A stretch of DNA of 64,000 nucleotides from Eonycteris spelaea. Lineage: Eukaryota; Chordata; Mammalia; Chiroptera; Pteropodidae. The DNA lies in NCBI GenBank assembly GCA_003508835.1, contig PUFA01000006.1:5332001-5396000 (forward strand). Direction: 5' to 3'. Positions 1 through 11,762 of this stretch are shown piece after piece. Position numbers and translations under genes: made by a program. Positions within the stretch are counted from its first letter, which is position 1, and each line of letters begins with the position of its first letter. Below the pieces are notes generated by a model, which saw nothing but the letters and a program-made list of their open reading frames with translations, did not search any database and was not told the origin of the DNA.

Positions 1-639
1 CCATAGAGCCCCTTGGTTCAGGGGGTCTGCACACATGTAAATGAAATGTATTTTCTTTCTTCTTTAGAGTATGTTTTAAACAATTAAACATGTGTAGTAA
101 GAAAACTCACTCAAATGTGTTATGTGGACATTTTAGCACCTTAGAGGCCACCAATACATTATAATTTATGCTGCAGGTTAAGTTTTCTTTCTTTTTTTTT
201 TTTTTAAGCAAACCTCAGAATAAAACCTTTTCTGTGGTCTATTTAATAGAAGAGTACCTTGCGGTTGCTGACAATTATTGCTAAGTCTCTTGAGGTTTGT
301 ATTTAAAACAAAACAAAACAAACCCTTTTACCATTTGCAACCACTTATTGGTGGGAATCAGGGTTTTCTCAATGCTGTGCAAAAACCACAGACGCAGAAA
401 TAAATTGACTAGATGATGAAGCTTAAGTCTGCACTGGCATTAACCCCTGGTTTCAAATTTGTTGTCACCCAAACAACTGTGTTGTTTTCACTGGTTGACA
501 GTATAATAAATACTTTATGTACATGTAATGCATTTGGATTTGTAAAATAAATTTATATCAATAAGATATGGTAATATCTATTGGGGTTTCCACCAAAACT
601 TCATTTGAATAAAAAGGTCACCCTACTTTTTAAAAAATA

Positions 640-790
640 CGAAAACCATTAAGGAGTTATTGCAGGATTTTTCAGCAAGGGATTAACTTGGTCCCATTTT
701 CATTTTAGAAAGATCACCCTGGGCAGTGTGGTGGATGAATTGGAGAAGATGCGTCTGGCAGCAGGCTGACCAGTGAGGAGGCTGGTCCCT
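640..790 (-). repeat. L2 LINE fragment (antisense)
   Basis: The run from the 'aaggagttattgcagg' region through 'gatcaccctgggcagtgtgg' follows the reverse complement of the L2 3' region, which recurs several times in this window. Assigned by eye. Confidence 0.55.
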
Positions 791-2011
791 GTCTAAGGAG
801 GAAGCTGAACTAATGTCATGGCCTGGGGGATAGAGAGGAGGGCTTGGATGTTCACAACTACGGGTGATGAGTGGAGCTCACTAATCCATTTTCTCCCAAA
901 TACCAAGGAACCAGAGAACTCAGGTCCAGTTGTCACTCATGACCTCTCTGTCAGCCCCTGACTCTCACAGTTCTCTGAGAGGCAAGGATCCTGGTGGCTT
1001 CCTGCAGTAGCCCCTCCTCCCACAGGCTATTTTGGGGGCTTTAGTCCTCAGGGGCCCCATCAGGGCCTGGCCTGGACTTATTCTCATTCCCAGGAGCCTG
1101 AGTGAAATATTCAAGCCCTGAAGGCCCATAGGAGGCCCTCACCTCATGGGGTCAGAGGACTTCCTCAGCACAGGCCTATCTGTCCCACTCTCCTCCAGCA
1201 GCTCTTTCCCCTCCAAGTCCTTCTGGAAATAACAGCTTTTGGCCATGCTCTTATCTTGGGCCCAACAGGCAGAATCGTATCTGTCTAAATGCCTAAATGA
1301 GAGCTCCTCAGACAGGCTAGGTGGAGCTGGGCTGCCCTCCATTATCCCTCCCATCCCTATCCCCAAGCCAAAGTAACCAGCCTGTCCCCCAGCCCCAGTG
1401 GAAAGCAGAGGGAGCTAGCAGTACCTGGCTTCCTGGAGGGCAGTGTTTCCAGGCTGAGTCCCTGGTCTTAGGTAAGGGTCTTTTTGACCCAGTTACCAGT
1501 CTGGAGTTTGGAATTCTTTCTGATTTCTGGAGGAACTGTTCCCAGGTGCACCTGACAACACATGACAGTGTGGCCTCCTTCTGCAGTTAGGTCCAGGCGG
1601 GTCTCTAAGTGCTTGCTTCTCCCCAGCTTCGGCCAGCCCCTTTTACCTGTTCCTTCAGCTCTGCCGGGAGCCCAGACCGGCTGCTCGACAATTCCAAATA
1701 TGGATCTGCTGGGATCCATATTTCCCATGGCATCTCATGTCCTCTAGGCCCTCAGACTCTACCTCACTTGTGCAGTGTCAGAGCAGGCTGAGTGGGGAGG
1801 TGGGGTCCTGCCCTTGGAACCTCCATTCTGAGGGAAAAGAGAGCCCTGCCCTTAGACACTGCAGTCTGAGGGCACCATGTCCGTCACCATTTCTCCCAAA
1901 TCTTGAAAGGACAGGCTGTGTGGGTGGAGTGTCTCAGAAAAGTGGCTAAAGTAGCAGGGATTGGGGTCTTCTGGGAGCTATTGTGGAGGGACATATCAGG
2001 GGGACTGCTGT

Positions 2012-2135
2012 GTGGACAGAAGCCACGCTAGAGGCCGAAGACTTGGGCTCTTATCCCGGCTCCGCCTTGGCTTTGCTGTGCAACCTAGAGTAATATTCTT
2101 CCTCTCTCTGGGCTTATTTTCACATCTGTAAAAGG
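2012..2135 (+). repeat. MIR SINE fragment
   Basis: It follows the MIR core order: a 'cttgggctc..tcccggctc' segment, 'tttgctgtgcaacct', 'cctctctctgggc', then 'tcacatctgtaaaa'. Confidence 0.7.
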
Positions 2136-2824
2136 AGGAAGTGGGGACTCCTGGGGCCAAGGCAGCTGCAATCGTTTCCTTGTAACGGCCCTAGGCGGGA
2201 CAGGATGGGGTCTGGACAGGTCAGGCAGAGGGGACCCGGAACACAGCAGTCTGGCAGGGACTGTAGGACAGAAAGTGAGGAGTGAGACCTTGGCTGGCCG
2301 CCTGGCCGGGAGTGACCGACCGGCTTGGGAACCTGCCTAAAGGGACTGGGAGGGCAGCTGGCTCTCTGTCCTTGAAGGGATGATGGTCTTGTCCCTGGGG
2401 CAGTAAGCCCAGGGGGCGGGTACAGCTCAGCCCTTGTCCTGAAGGCCAACAAGTTTCCTGAGTTCATGAGTGGGTCTCTCTACTCCCCAGCCCTACTCTT
2501 ACCATTTCTGGCCATACCTCTATTTTGCCTTTTCTTTACGTTTTTTAACTTTACCTCCTTTCCTTGAAGGCTCACAGGTGCTGAGGGGCTCGGTAGGTTC
2601 CCAGCCCAGGGACAAACAGACACATGGGAGTTGTCAGCAACTGGGAGAGTACTTGAGCCGAGGCCCAGAGGAGAGGTGCCAGTCCCGCCACTGCCTTACA
2701 CTGACCCTGGTGGCCACATACAGCACCTGGGTTGGAGTACAAGTCAAATGCAAACTGAGTTCCACTTCACGAGCTTGGGGAACTCTCTGGTCTTCCATTT
2801 CTACTTTGAGGTTCTAAAAAGCCT

Positions 2825-3005
2825 CCCTAGCCACTGGCCATTTGTTGCTATTTAAATTTAAATTGATTAAAATTAAATCCCATAAAAAATTCAGTTCCTC
2901 AGCTTCACTAGCCGCATTTCAAGTCGCTCCATAGTCAGTGTAACCACCCAGACAGCACAGGAGGTTTCTCTATCATCACGGAAAGTTCTCTTGGACAGTG
3001 TTGTC
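2825..3005. repeat. hAT-Charlie-type non-autonomous DNA transposon relic
   Basis: The AT-rich palindromic core (tatttaaatttaaattgatt) is followed by 'cagttcctcagcttcactagcc' and 'aagttctcttggacagtg', the signature of a common mammalian hAT MITE ending in a GACAGTGTTG-type terminus. Subfamily not assigned. Confidence 0.6.
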
Positions 3006-3007
3006 TT

Positions 3008-3125
3008 AAACCTCTGCCTTGGGGACAGATCATGAGCTCTGTGGGGGGCAGGGATCACACCTGTCTTGTTTCCTGCCATGTCCTCAGCACAATGACTGTC
3101 ACATGGTAATCACTCGATTTTGTCA
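3008..3125 (+). repeat. L2 LINE 3'-end fragment
   Basis: 'catgagctctgtggggggcagggatca' followed by 'tcctcagcacaatgactgtcaca' matches the L2 3' terminus (expected: tgagctccttgagggcaggga ... cccagcacctagcacagtg). Confidence 0.65.
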
Positions 3126-3559
3126 ACTGATTGGAACCCAGGCTTGACTCCAGAGAGAACAGCGGGGCCCGTGCATGGCCCGCAAGGCTATCAGGAGCAG
3201 GCCAGAGTGCGAGGTCCGTTTATGAGTCTTGCCCTCAACTTGAGACCCAGCGTCTTCATCCGTAAAGTGGGAGTCATGGTTCCAGGACTGCTCAGGTCAC
3301 AGAGATGTAGTGGGACTTCAGGTGTCTGTGAGTCCCTTGGGCACCCATATTCTGACCCTTCCCAGGGATTATAAAGGATCCGGCTGCTGTCTGTGATGGC
3401 ATTCCCATCTCCATTCCACTCCGAGGCCTCCTGGGGCCCTGAGGAAAGGCTCTCTGCCATCTACTTTTTTTTCCCCCAACTTTTATGGGCTCAAGTGTAC
3501 TCACACCCCCATGCCCTGGGCTCTGCTCATCTCTGTGAATGCACTGTGTATGTGCACAC

Positions 3560-3815
3560 CTCTTCATGCTTTCCTTCACCCAACTCCTTCTTCAAAGCTC
3601 TGCTCAAACACCTCCTCTCCCATGACAACTCCTTCGGAACCCCCATCATCAAGACTTTGTGTTCACCTGTGTCCTATGACTCATTTCAGTCTCTTTATAA
3701 TTCTGTTTACCTATCTTTCTTTCCTGCCAGCCTGTGAGCTCTGAGGACAGCAGCCAAATCTCTACCAGGACCACCCCCAGGCAGAGCCCAGGTGCCTGGT
3801 ACAATGAACCAGAAA
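3560..3815 (+). repeat. L2 LINE 3'-region fragment
   Basis: It has the L2 order: 'ccttcttcaaagctctgctca', 'cacctcctctcccatga', a stretch ending 'gcctgtgagctctgaggac', then a 'cagagcccaggtgcctgg' terminus. Confidence 0.6.
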
Positions 3816-3969
3816 ATATTTGCCAAATTTGCATCAACCAAAAAATATTCTCTGAGCACCTATATATATATATCAAGCAATTTGAACAAATTAGGGGACT
3901 GCATGGAAGTTTCTAGTTCATATTAAATTTGTCATGGCTAATATCATTTCTCATTGAAGCAAATAAAAG

Positions 3970-4880
3970 TTTAGAGGCATTAAAAATTTTCTGAGCACCT
4001 ACTATGTGTTGGGTGCAGTTACAACCACTAGAGATGCAACAAATGAACAAGATAGGCATAGTTCCCACTCCCTCAGAACTTAGGCATGCTTCCTGCTTCC
4101 TCTCTAGAACTCTGTCTAGAAATAAAAATAATTCAAAAATCAATTACAATTTTGCATTAACTTTTACTGAAGAGGAAATAGGAAATGAAGAAAATAGAAA
4201 AGGAAACGGAAATAGGAGGGCTAGCAAACCATGACTAGGGGGAGGGAAAGATTCTAGAGGTGACATGTAGTTTTGAGACCCAGAGGTTGGGGGAAGTTAG
4301 CTAGATGGAGAGTAAGGTAAAGAACAGGTCAGGCAGGGGAAACACCACGTGCAAAGGCTCAGGGAAAGAAGGGAAGGTGTGCTTGGACGTGACAAAGGTC
4401 AAATTGAGCAAAGTGGGGTCATGAGAAGGTGAGAGTAGAGAGAGAGGCAGGTGCATCATGAAGAGCTTCCTATTCTATACTCAAGGCCTCTGATTGGAGT
4501 TGAGAAAAGTGGGCACCACCAAAGGGAAGGAGGACATGGTCAGATCTGAACTTGAGAAAAAAAATCAGACAACGATCCGGATGACAGATTGGAGGAGATG
4601 AGAGATGGCGATGGACTGGACTGTGGTAGAGGAGGCAGAAAGAAGTGGGTGCGGTCTAGTGGAACTGACAGGTTTTAGTGATTAGTTGATGGGGAAAGGG
4701 AGTTGAGGAAGATGGAAGACTTGAAGTTGACTTCCAGGCTTTCGCCGTAGCTGATGAATGCGTGGTGGTGCCAAGCAGTGAGATAAGGAAGTGGGGAGGA
4801 GACTAGTTTTAGGGGTGGAGAGAGTGGCGGGAATTCAGCCTTGGTCATATTGAGTTCGAGTGTCTCTTAGTCACGTGGGG
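3970..4880 (-). repeat. Long L2 LINE copy (antisense)
   Basis: It starts with the reverse of the L2 3' end ('ttctgagcacctactatgtg') and continues through 'gcaaaggctcagggaaag', 'gaggacatggtcagatctg' and 'ggaggagatgagagatggcga', matching the antisense L2 body. It is one of the longest ancient repeats in NT5C1A intron 1. Confidence 0.6.
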
Positions 4881-5322
4881 CAGATATCTGAGTCAGGAGC
4901 TCAGGAGAAAGATCTCGGCTGGAGATAAATGTTCTTATATAATTGTCATGTCTGTAGGCACCATTTCTTCCTGAGGGCAAGTAGCTCTCATTTTAATGGA
5001 AACCATCTGGAGACCATCTTGAGCTCCGTCTCTGGCTACATACGCTGTATTCACTTTTTGTTGTGTCCAGATGACTGGCTTGATTGCAAACTCCACAAAG
5101 GCATGTCCTTCCTGTCCTGTTGTGCTCCTCCGCTCCCTCAGTCCCCAGGTGGGTCCTGCACAGAAGAGGTCCTGACCTACGTCTGCCCCTGCCCGAGGCT
5201 GAGCCTCCTTAGGGCAGCGGCTGGGCCTGGGTCTTCTCCCTGCCACAGAACCCAGAAGGGCTGTGGCAGGCGACTCACGTCAGGGGAGTGTGAGTGACAG
5301 CCCTTCTCCTGCACCCTCACAG

Positions 5323-5489
5323 CCCAAGCCTCAGAATGCAGTCACCATTGCTGTGTCTTCCCGAGCCTTGTTCCGCATGGATGAGGAGCAGCGGATCTAC
5401 GCTGAGCAGGGCGTGGAGGAGTACGTGCGTTACCAGCTAGAACATGAGAATGAGCCATTCAGCCCGGGCCAGCCTTCCCCTTCGTGAAG
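5323..5489 (+). CDS. NT5C1A: NT5C1A exon 2 (contains a 1-base deletion)
   Basis: Acceptor 'gcaccctcacag' precedes CCC AAG CCT (PKP), and donor AAG|gtgagg follows. The frame is open from 5323 through FSPG (up to 5469), then reads Q-P-S-P-S-stop (TGA 5485-5487). Family members have [11 protein letters not shown] here. The residues AFPFVK are present in the +1-shifted frame (5472-5489), so exactly one base is missing between the two, in the run around 5464-5471. No alternative GT donor nearby restores phase: the GT at 5484-5485 would leave 161 bases, which is still out of frame. Confidence 0.93.
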
Positions 5490-8400
5490 GTGAGGGGCAG
5501 CCCCACCGCTGGCCACACGGTGCTTTCGTGGGGGTTAGACGAAAACATTCTCGTGGGTGTTTGAGTAAGGAAAAGACATCCTCTGGGCTGATGTCCCCTG
5601 GCAACTGCAGGGGACAACCATTGTGGGAAGGAGAGGCCGCCCCATCCTCTGCAGCCCCACGCAGGCCACCAGCTTGGTGAGGGGAACTTGGGCTCCACTC
5701 GCCCTTTCCGCAAGGCAACCCTGGACAATAATCGACCCGCACGATGGCAGAGATTAGGAAGAGATAGTCATGCCCATTGACCTCACCCCAAGCCTGGCCC
5801 CTGACCTCCCGGCTCCTCCCCCATTGGATCCCAGTCACCAGTCCTCCCAACCCTGGCTACCAACTCCAGGTGTAAATCCCTGGGGGTCTGAGCTGGAGGA
5901 TCCTCTCTCCCATCCAGGCTCTGGAGGCTGTGAACAGGAGGCTACGGGAGCTGTACCCAGAGAGTGAGGACGTCTTCGACATCGTCCTAGTAACCAACAA
6001 CCACGCTCAAGTGGGTGTCCGTCTCATCAACAGCATCAACCACTATGGTGAGCATGAGGGGTTCGGCCATGGGACTCCCCTACCAGACACTCAGGGAAGG
6101 GGCCACACCTCTCCAGGGTAAGGGCATACCAGCTAGAACCCCAAACCCAGTGGTGTGCTGGTCAAGTGGCTCTTTAAAATACAAACAAACAAACAAACAA
6201 ACAAAAACCCAAAAAACAACAAAAAAAACGCCCTGATTGTAGCTTGCCATTTTCAGGGTGTAAACATTCCCACTACGGCTACTTTCAAGCTACCAACAAT
6301 TGAATGATCTAATTGACTCAAAAAATTCTTGAATATTCAACAGCCGGCTCTTGCAAGCAGGTACGAGCCAGCTCCAGCACACTACTCCACAGGCGCCCCC
6401 CCCCTCCCTGTGATTGAGCAGGGCACTTGCTGCCCCTGTGACTCAGTTTCTCTATCTGCAATGGGGTTAACAGGCTCATAAGGCTACAGGAAAAAGCAGG
6501 TGCAGTCGTCAGAGCGAAGGATTTTTGTGGCTTAATTCAACTTTTTTATTGAAAGTAATAGACCCTCCAGAGCTAGCACAGGCTGAAGAGAATGATCTCT
6601 TGTTAGGTTACACAGGTGTCTCTTAGAAGCACAGGACAGGAAGTAACTGGGCATACAAAAGCTTGAATGCAAGTACTGGAAATCTCTCCTGGGCTCTTTT
6701 TCCTTCTGGTGCACATGAACCCTTATTTCTGCTTCTCTCAACAAGTCTGTTCCTCTTCTTCTTCTTTTGTTTCCTGTCTCCTTGTTTTCCCTAACTAGGT
6801 TTCTCTGCTTTTCTTGAACATGACCAAAATTTATAAGTTAACAAGTATTTGTTTTAAGCAACCGAGAGAGTCCAGTGGCATTTTAAAATCTGATTTCGAA
6901 TTGCTGGGAGCAGGGGTGACATTCAAAATATCTAACCACCTCTGACGCAGGCACCAAGTAGTCAGGACAGACAGCACCTATAGGTCCTGAAGGACTCCGG
7001 CTGTGCAAGGCGCTATCCCTCCCGCTGTGGGTCGTCCGTCTTGCATGAGGACCTGGGTAGCGATAGGCTAATTCAACAGGCTCAGAGCAGTAGCTATTCA
7101 CCAACCAGCAAACATTTTACAACCCGTGCAGACATGGGTACTAGGTAACTACTGACCTGGGCTACGAGAGAATTTGATTGGTCTAACTTGGGTCAGGTGT
7201 CTGCCCCTTTCCAATCAGTTATGTCCAGGAAGGCCACTCATGGCTGGGGAATCACCTTTTGTAGTACTTTTGTAGTACTGATAAGAGGATGTTATGTGAG
7301 CCAGGCAATCGCTGCAGAGATGTGATCATCCTGTTTCATGGATGAAGGAAGGAGGGGCTTAGAGAGGGGAAAGCTGGCCTAAAATCACTCAGAGATTCAC
7401 TCTGCTACCCCACCACCACTCAGAACCAAGATGGCATCCATTGGACACAGGGGACCAGTCTAAGGCCCTAACGGTTAACTCAGATATCACCTGGGTATTC
7501 TCTACCTCCTCCCCAGACCTGTTCATCGAGAGGTTCTGCATGACAGGTGGGAATAGCCCCATCTGCTACCTCAAAGCCTATCACACCAACCTCTACTTGT
7601 CAGCTGATGCAGAAAAAGTTCAGGAAGCTATTAATGAAGGTGAGTCAAACTAGAGAGAAAGAATATGGGGGAGCCTGGCAAAGAACGTCCCAAAGGTGGG
7701 AGGCTGGGTCCTAAAGCTCTGAGCAGGTGCTAGGAGTTGCCGTGGTAACTGGAAGGAGCATACCTTCCTCCATTCCTATGACCTATTCTATAAACTCTGA
7801 GAACAAGGCCCCACCTATTCCACTCATTTCCCATCTATTCCACTCTCCCACCTCCTGCTCTCCCATGTTAAAGATGTTTCTACTCATCAGTATCACTTGG
7901 CCTTCAGTCTCCACGGAAATCCTCCTTAGAGCCCAGAAAGCTACTCCCTTCTAGGAATCTTCCAGGTCAGTTCTGATTTCCTGTGTAATGAGGGGCCACC
8001 TCTGCCCCTCTCTGGGCCACTGGGGAGGGAGATCAGTATCCAGTCCAGCCTGAGCAGTGAGTAGGGTCTGGGAAAAGGCCAGCATTCCAGCAACTGGGCT
8101 GGCCAGTGCTGAGGTGAGGTTAGGAGGCCCAGCCTTAAGTACTGATGAAGAAAATTTCCCTCCATGTGTCTCTTTCAAGGGGCAGTTTTGGGTGGTAGCC
8201 ATAGCCTCGGTCCTCTGACAGGGTATATGTTTCTATTGAATGTAGAAAAAAACAGGCCTGCAGGGGAGGGAGGATGGCTCCACTGCCTGAGAAGACTCCT
8301 CAGGCAGGCTTCTTTATCAACTGACAATATATTCACTTTTCTTCTTTCATGGTGTCTTCCGCCTAGAAGCCTGGCCTCTCTTTTCCCCTGATGCCTCACT

Positions 8401-11400
8401 CCTCTGATCTGCTTGGGGCTCCAAGAGGCTTTCTTTAACCATGAACCAGAGCCATTTCCCTACACAGATGTCACACCCGCTGGTTGGGGCCTTGGCACTG
8501 GCCTGCATGCTTGCCTCTCTATATGGCTGCAATTTGAGCCCAGGCTAGAGATCAGGGGTGGTCAGGAGGGAAGCCCTGCCCAGGGTGGGAGTGGTTCTGA
8601 TTCATCTTGGCTTCAGTGTTGGCAGAGCTGAGAGGTGCCTGGCCTGATGCCCATGCCCAGGGCCTGGTACAGCTTATAGCATCCTCAGGCTAGCGAAGTT
8701 GCTGTGGGGTTGGCACTGCTCACTCCCCCCAAAGCTCTTCCTAAACCTAGCCATTGTGACCCCAGATTCCTGAAGAGCAGAGCTGAAGCGGCCTTTGGAG
8801 AGAAGAGTAGTGAATGGGCTAATCTAGCTGCCCAGGTCTCCAGCCTCTCAGCACTGGCTCTATGTTGTCCAGTGCTAATCCGGAGCCTGGGTTCCCGACA
8901 GGTATACTTGACCCCTGGAGAAGCCTGGGATTGCAAATGTAATTAGTGCTACCTTCCATGGCCACCACATGGCCTCAAGGAACCCTGAAAGGCCAGGCCA
9001 CCCTGACTAGGGCATACCTGGGTGCTATTGTGGCAGTAGACCAAGGGTGCCCACACCCACCCACCCCACCTCAGACTGCAGCCTGGGATCTCAGCCCCAG
9101 ACAGCTGAAACACCCTTCATTTCACTCTGGCTCAGAGCGGGTGAGGGGCTTGCCAGAATCAGCAGCAAGAGAGTGAGGCCAGCCCAGATGAGGACTCCTT
9201 CCTGGCTCCCCCACAGCTCTACCTCAGGAGCCTGTGAGGAAATCCTGGAAGGACAGCAGTGGCCTGGGGGATCCCTTCTTCTAGCCAGGACTGACATTCG
9301 GCTGGTCCAGACCGGCATGACCTCACTAGATATTAAAGAATTGACATTCCTCCATACTGATTAATAAACACTTCCTGCCCCGAGTCCTCTAAGCGCCCCC
9401 CTGTTCCCTGGGACTCCCCTAGACCTTCTCGCAAAGCAGCAACCGAAGGGAACCTCTGGCTTAGGCCAGGGCCCTCAGAGCCCCATTTGGAGAAAAGCCA
9501 CAATCCATTCTTAGTGGCCAGTTTTTAAATATTCTAAAAATTAGCTCTCGTTAGCCTTGCCTTGGATCCTGGGGGAGGCAGGCAGGGACAAGGAGAGCCT
9601 GAGATAGCCCACTCTTGGTCCCAGGCAACTGAGATGGGTGTCGGGGGCGGGGGGGCCCTTATTGCCGGGATAAAGGCAGACAACCCTCACCTCTCTCTGC
9701 CCAGGGATCGCAGCTGCCACCATCTTCAGCCCCAGCAGGGACGTGGCTGTATCCCAGAGTCAGCTGCGCGTGGCCTTTGATGGGGACGCCGTGCTTTTCT
9801 CAGATGAGTCGGAGCGCATCGTCAAGGCCCACGGGCTGGACAGGTTCTTCGAGCATGAGAAGGCCCATGAGAATAAACCCTTGGCCCAGGTGCTTCACCT
9901 ACTCCCCAGAATCCCCGAGTGGAGCGTGGTGGCTCCCCAGAACCTGCCCTTGACTGGAACCTCCAGCCCAGAACCAAACCCTGAGCTTGGCCCAGAATCC
10001 AGCCAGGTCCCTTCACCAAACCTCCAGCCCTCATCCCTCTCGCCTGGCTCCTGACTCCCCTCCGTGAGCTTCTTTCCCTTCATTGAGCCCCAACCCACCT
10101 CACTGTCGTCCCATCTCCCTTTAAAGCCCCCATGCTCTCACTAAGCCCCTCTCTGAAGCCCCCACCTCTCCTTCACAGCTCCTTTCCAAGGTTTCCATCC
10201 CTTCTCCAGACTCCCCAGCCCACTCTGAAAGCCTCATGCTCTCTCCGAGATGCTCCTACCCTTCTAAGTAGGCTCCTCTCCCCTTAAGAAGCTCCCATTG
10301 CCCTCCCTGGAGGAAAGGAAAAGCTGGACTGGTGTCCCTCACTGGTGCAGCGAGATCCAGCTGGGTGTGGGGTCTGGAGCAGTCTCCCTGCTTTGAGTCA
10401 CACCAGCCCTTCCCACCTCCTGCCATCCATTCCTTCACCAGGGGCTCAGGGATCCTTGCTCTCCATCAGACTAATCGGAGCCTGCTCAGAGCCTCCCTAA
10501 GAGCAGACTATGCCCTAGAGCCTGGGGAAAATTCCCTGGGGTTGGAGCTGTTGGGATCCTCCAGCCCTTGTGGTAGCTCCTATTAGTGCTTTTAACAAAA
10601 ATCTGGGTGCTCAGTCATCCCAGAGCCCTGCCCTCTCCAAGAGCTTGACAGGCTCCAGTTGTGGCCCCTGAATAGTCATTTCACTCCCATTCTTGTTAAT
10701 CCCCTCTGAAATCCTTGGGAATCAGGGTAGGACGATTTTCCCACTAAGCAGTAGGCAGGAGACTACTGCTTGCTCCAGTCACCCAGTAGGAAAGGGGTCT
10801 CCAGGACTGGAAGCTCACCTTTCCCGATTTCCAGCTGCTATAGCAGTTTCCTTCATCATCATCTGGTTCTTTAGGCCTGCGTCCTCATTAACCTTCATTG
10901 TTCAGGCCACTGTAGAGAGTAAATCCTTTCCCTGACCCCAGAGAGCTGGAGCATGACTCCCTGAGCCAGTTACACATTCGTCTGTTTGTTCCAGTTGTTT
11001 GCAGCTGGAGTCCACTCTGCCTGGAAGTTCCCATGCCATAGTTATTAAATATTTTTAGTATCCTCCCTGCTGATGAGCAGAGAAGACCACACTTACAGAG
11101 CAGCAGGACAGACGCCATGTACGCGGGGAGCACATGGATGGACATACATAGTAACAGCTGCCCTGGTTCAGCTATTCTGACACAGACATCCCCAATCACA
11201 GCTGTATGGACACCCAGACTGACATAGGTACCTACAGTTCCACTGATGTACACAGCAGCCTGAGCAGATATAGAGGAACTGAAGTTTTTCTGCCCCAAAC
11301 AGCATGACACTAGCTCTTTAGGGAGGAGCCCAGCTGGAGAGGGGGCAAATGTCTGGGAGAGAGATGGGCTCACAGTGTTCCTTTGCCTCCTCATAGGGCC

Positions 11401-11762
11401 CCTTAAAGGGCTTTCTGGAGGCGCTGGGTAGGCTGCAGAAGAAGTTCTACTCCAAGGGCCTGCGCCTCGAGTGCCCGATCCGCACCTACCTGGTGACAGC
11501 ACGCAGCGCAGCCAGTTCTGGGGCCCGGGCTCTCAAGACCCTGCGCAGCTGGGGCCTGGAGACCGACGAGGCCCTGTTCCTTGCAGGAGCACCCAAGGGC
11601 CCCCTCCTCGAGAAGATCCGCCCACACATCTTCTTTGATGACCAGATGTTCCATGTGGCTGGAGCTCAGGAGATGGGCACAGTGGCCGCCCATGTGCCTT
11701 ACGGTGTGGCACAGACACCCCGGCGGACTGCGCCTACCAAGCACACCCCAGCTGCACAGTAG
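5323..11762 (+). CDS. NT5C1A: NT5C1A, cytosolic 5'-nucleotidase 1A: exons 2-6, frameshifted in exon 2
   Basis: Joined coding blocks are 5323-5489, 5918-6047, 7517-7639, 9705-9889 and 11397-11762. NT5C1A is a cytosolic, magnesium-dependent nucleotidase that hydrolyses AMP to adenosine and is expressed mainly in skeletal muscle and heart in other mammals. The exons read [74 protein letters not shown] and [20 protein letters not shown], all near-identical to mammalian NT5C1A. The DGDAV segment in exon 5 belongs to the nucleotidase active-site region. Exon phases agree and exons 3-6 contribute 267 codons. With 56 from exon 2 and about 45 from the absent exon 1 this equals the 368-residue family length. 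Odd point: exon 2 is 167 rather than 168 bases, so translation leaves frame near 5470 and hits TGA at 5485-5487. Either the gene is recently lost in this species or the sequence has an error. Confidence 0.93.
5918..6047 (+). CDS. NT5C1A: NT5C1A exon 3
   Basis: Acceptor 'ctcccatccag' precedes GCT CTG GAG (ALEAV). The exon encodes [20 protein letters not shown] and on to INSINHY, and ends in phase 1 at TAT G|gtgagc. It is 130 bases with no stop. It starts in phase 0, the phase an undamaged 168-base exon 2 would supply. Confidence 0.93.
6048..7516 (+). other. NT5C1A intron 3 with an (AAAC)n microsatellite
   Basis: It holds an (AAAC)n tract at about 6178-6206 continuing into an A-rich stretch, a C10-type run near 6395, a MIR-like piece around 6420-6485 ('gtgactcagtttctctatctgc') and a short tandem repeat of 'cttttgtagta' at about 7256-7279. 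I see no gene in it. Confidence 0.6.
7517..7639 (+). CDS. NT5C1A: NT5C1A exon 4
   Basis: Acceptor 'cctccccag' precedes AC CTG TTC. With the G of exon 3 this gives D-L-F-I-E-R-F-C. The exon encodes [20 protein letters not shown] and [14 protein letters not shown], ending GAA G|gtgagt. It is 123 bases, open, with both junction phases consistent. Confidence 0.95.
7640..9704 (+). other. NT5C1A intron 4
   Basis: Mostly unique, moderately GC-rich sequence. I see no convincing exon, RNA gene or full-length repeat. Open frames of 60-105 codons occur on both strands and look like chance. It ends with a strong pyrimidine tract and acceptor 'ctctctgcccag'. Confidence 0.55.
9705..9889 (+). CDS. NT5C1A: NT5C1A exon 5 (active-site DGDAV exon)
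   Basis: It starts GG ATC GCA GCT after 'ctgcccag' and encodes [40 protein letters not shown] and [20 protein letters not shown], ending GCC CAG. The [10 protein letters not shown] segment is the conserved acidic motif of cytosolic nucleotidase I. It is 185 bases and open. The donor CAG|gtgctt has GT but matches the U1 consensus poorly from position +3 to +6. Confidence 0.94.
9890..11396 (+). other. NT5C1A intron 5
   Basis: Contains pyrimidine-rich repetitive text at about 9900-10300 (many 'agcccc/aagccc' units) and unique sequence after that. No exon is recognised. The acceptor is 'tgcctcctcatag'. Confidence 0.55.
11397..11762 (+). CDS. NT5C1A: NT5C1A terminal coding exon 6
   Basis: Reads GGC CCC TTA AAG ([20 protein letters not shown]), then [40 protein letters not shown] and the C-terminus [13 protein letters not shown], ending with TAG at 11760-11762. 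It supplies 121 residues. The FFDDQ segment and the body are strongly conserved, while the last ten residues are the variable tail seen in other mammals. No stop or frameshift. Confidence 0.95.
   Translation, partial: GPLKGFLEALGRLQKKFYSKGLRLECPIRTYLVTARSAASSGARALKTLRSWGLETDEALFLAGAPKGPLLEKIRPHIFFDDQMFHVAGAQEMGTVAAHVPYGVAQTPRRTAPTKHTPAAQ

Larger units (their letters stand above)
1..5322 (+). other. NT5C1A: 3' part of NT5C1A intron 1
   Basis: No coding exon is recognisable here. The expected first exon, which carries the start codon and about 45 residues ending in a lysine-rich stretch before the PKPQNAV segment, is not present, so it should lie upstream of position 1. The stretch holds L2, MIR and hAT relics listed separately. 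Much of 800-2000 and 4900-5300 is unique-looking sequence. Open frames in it are short, overlap on both strands and resemble no protein I know. It ends in a pyrimidine-rich tract and CAG-type acceptor at 5321-5322. Confidence 0.75.

Noticed and set aside
5463..5489. Rescue of NT5C1A exon 2 by an alternative donor
   Set aside because: The only other GT in the interval (5484-5485) leaves 161 bases, which does not restore the phase required by exon 3.
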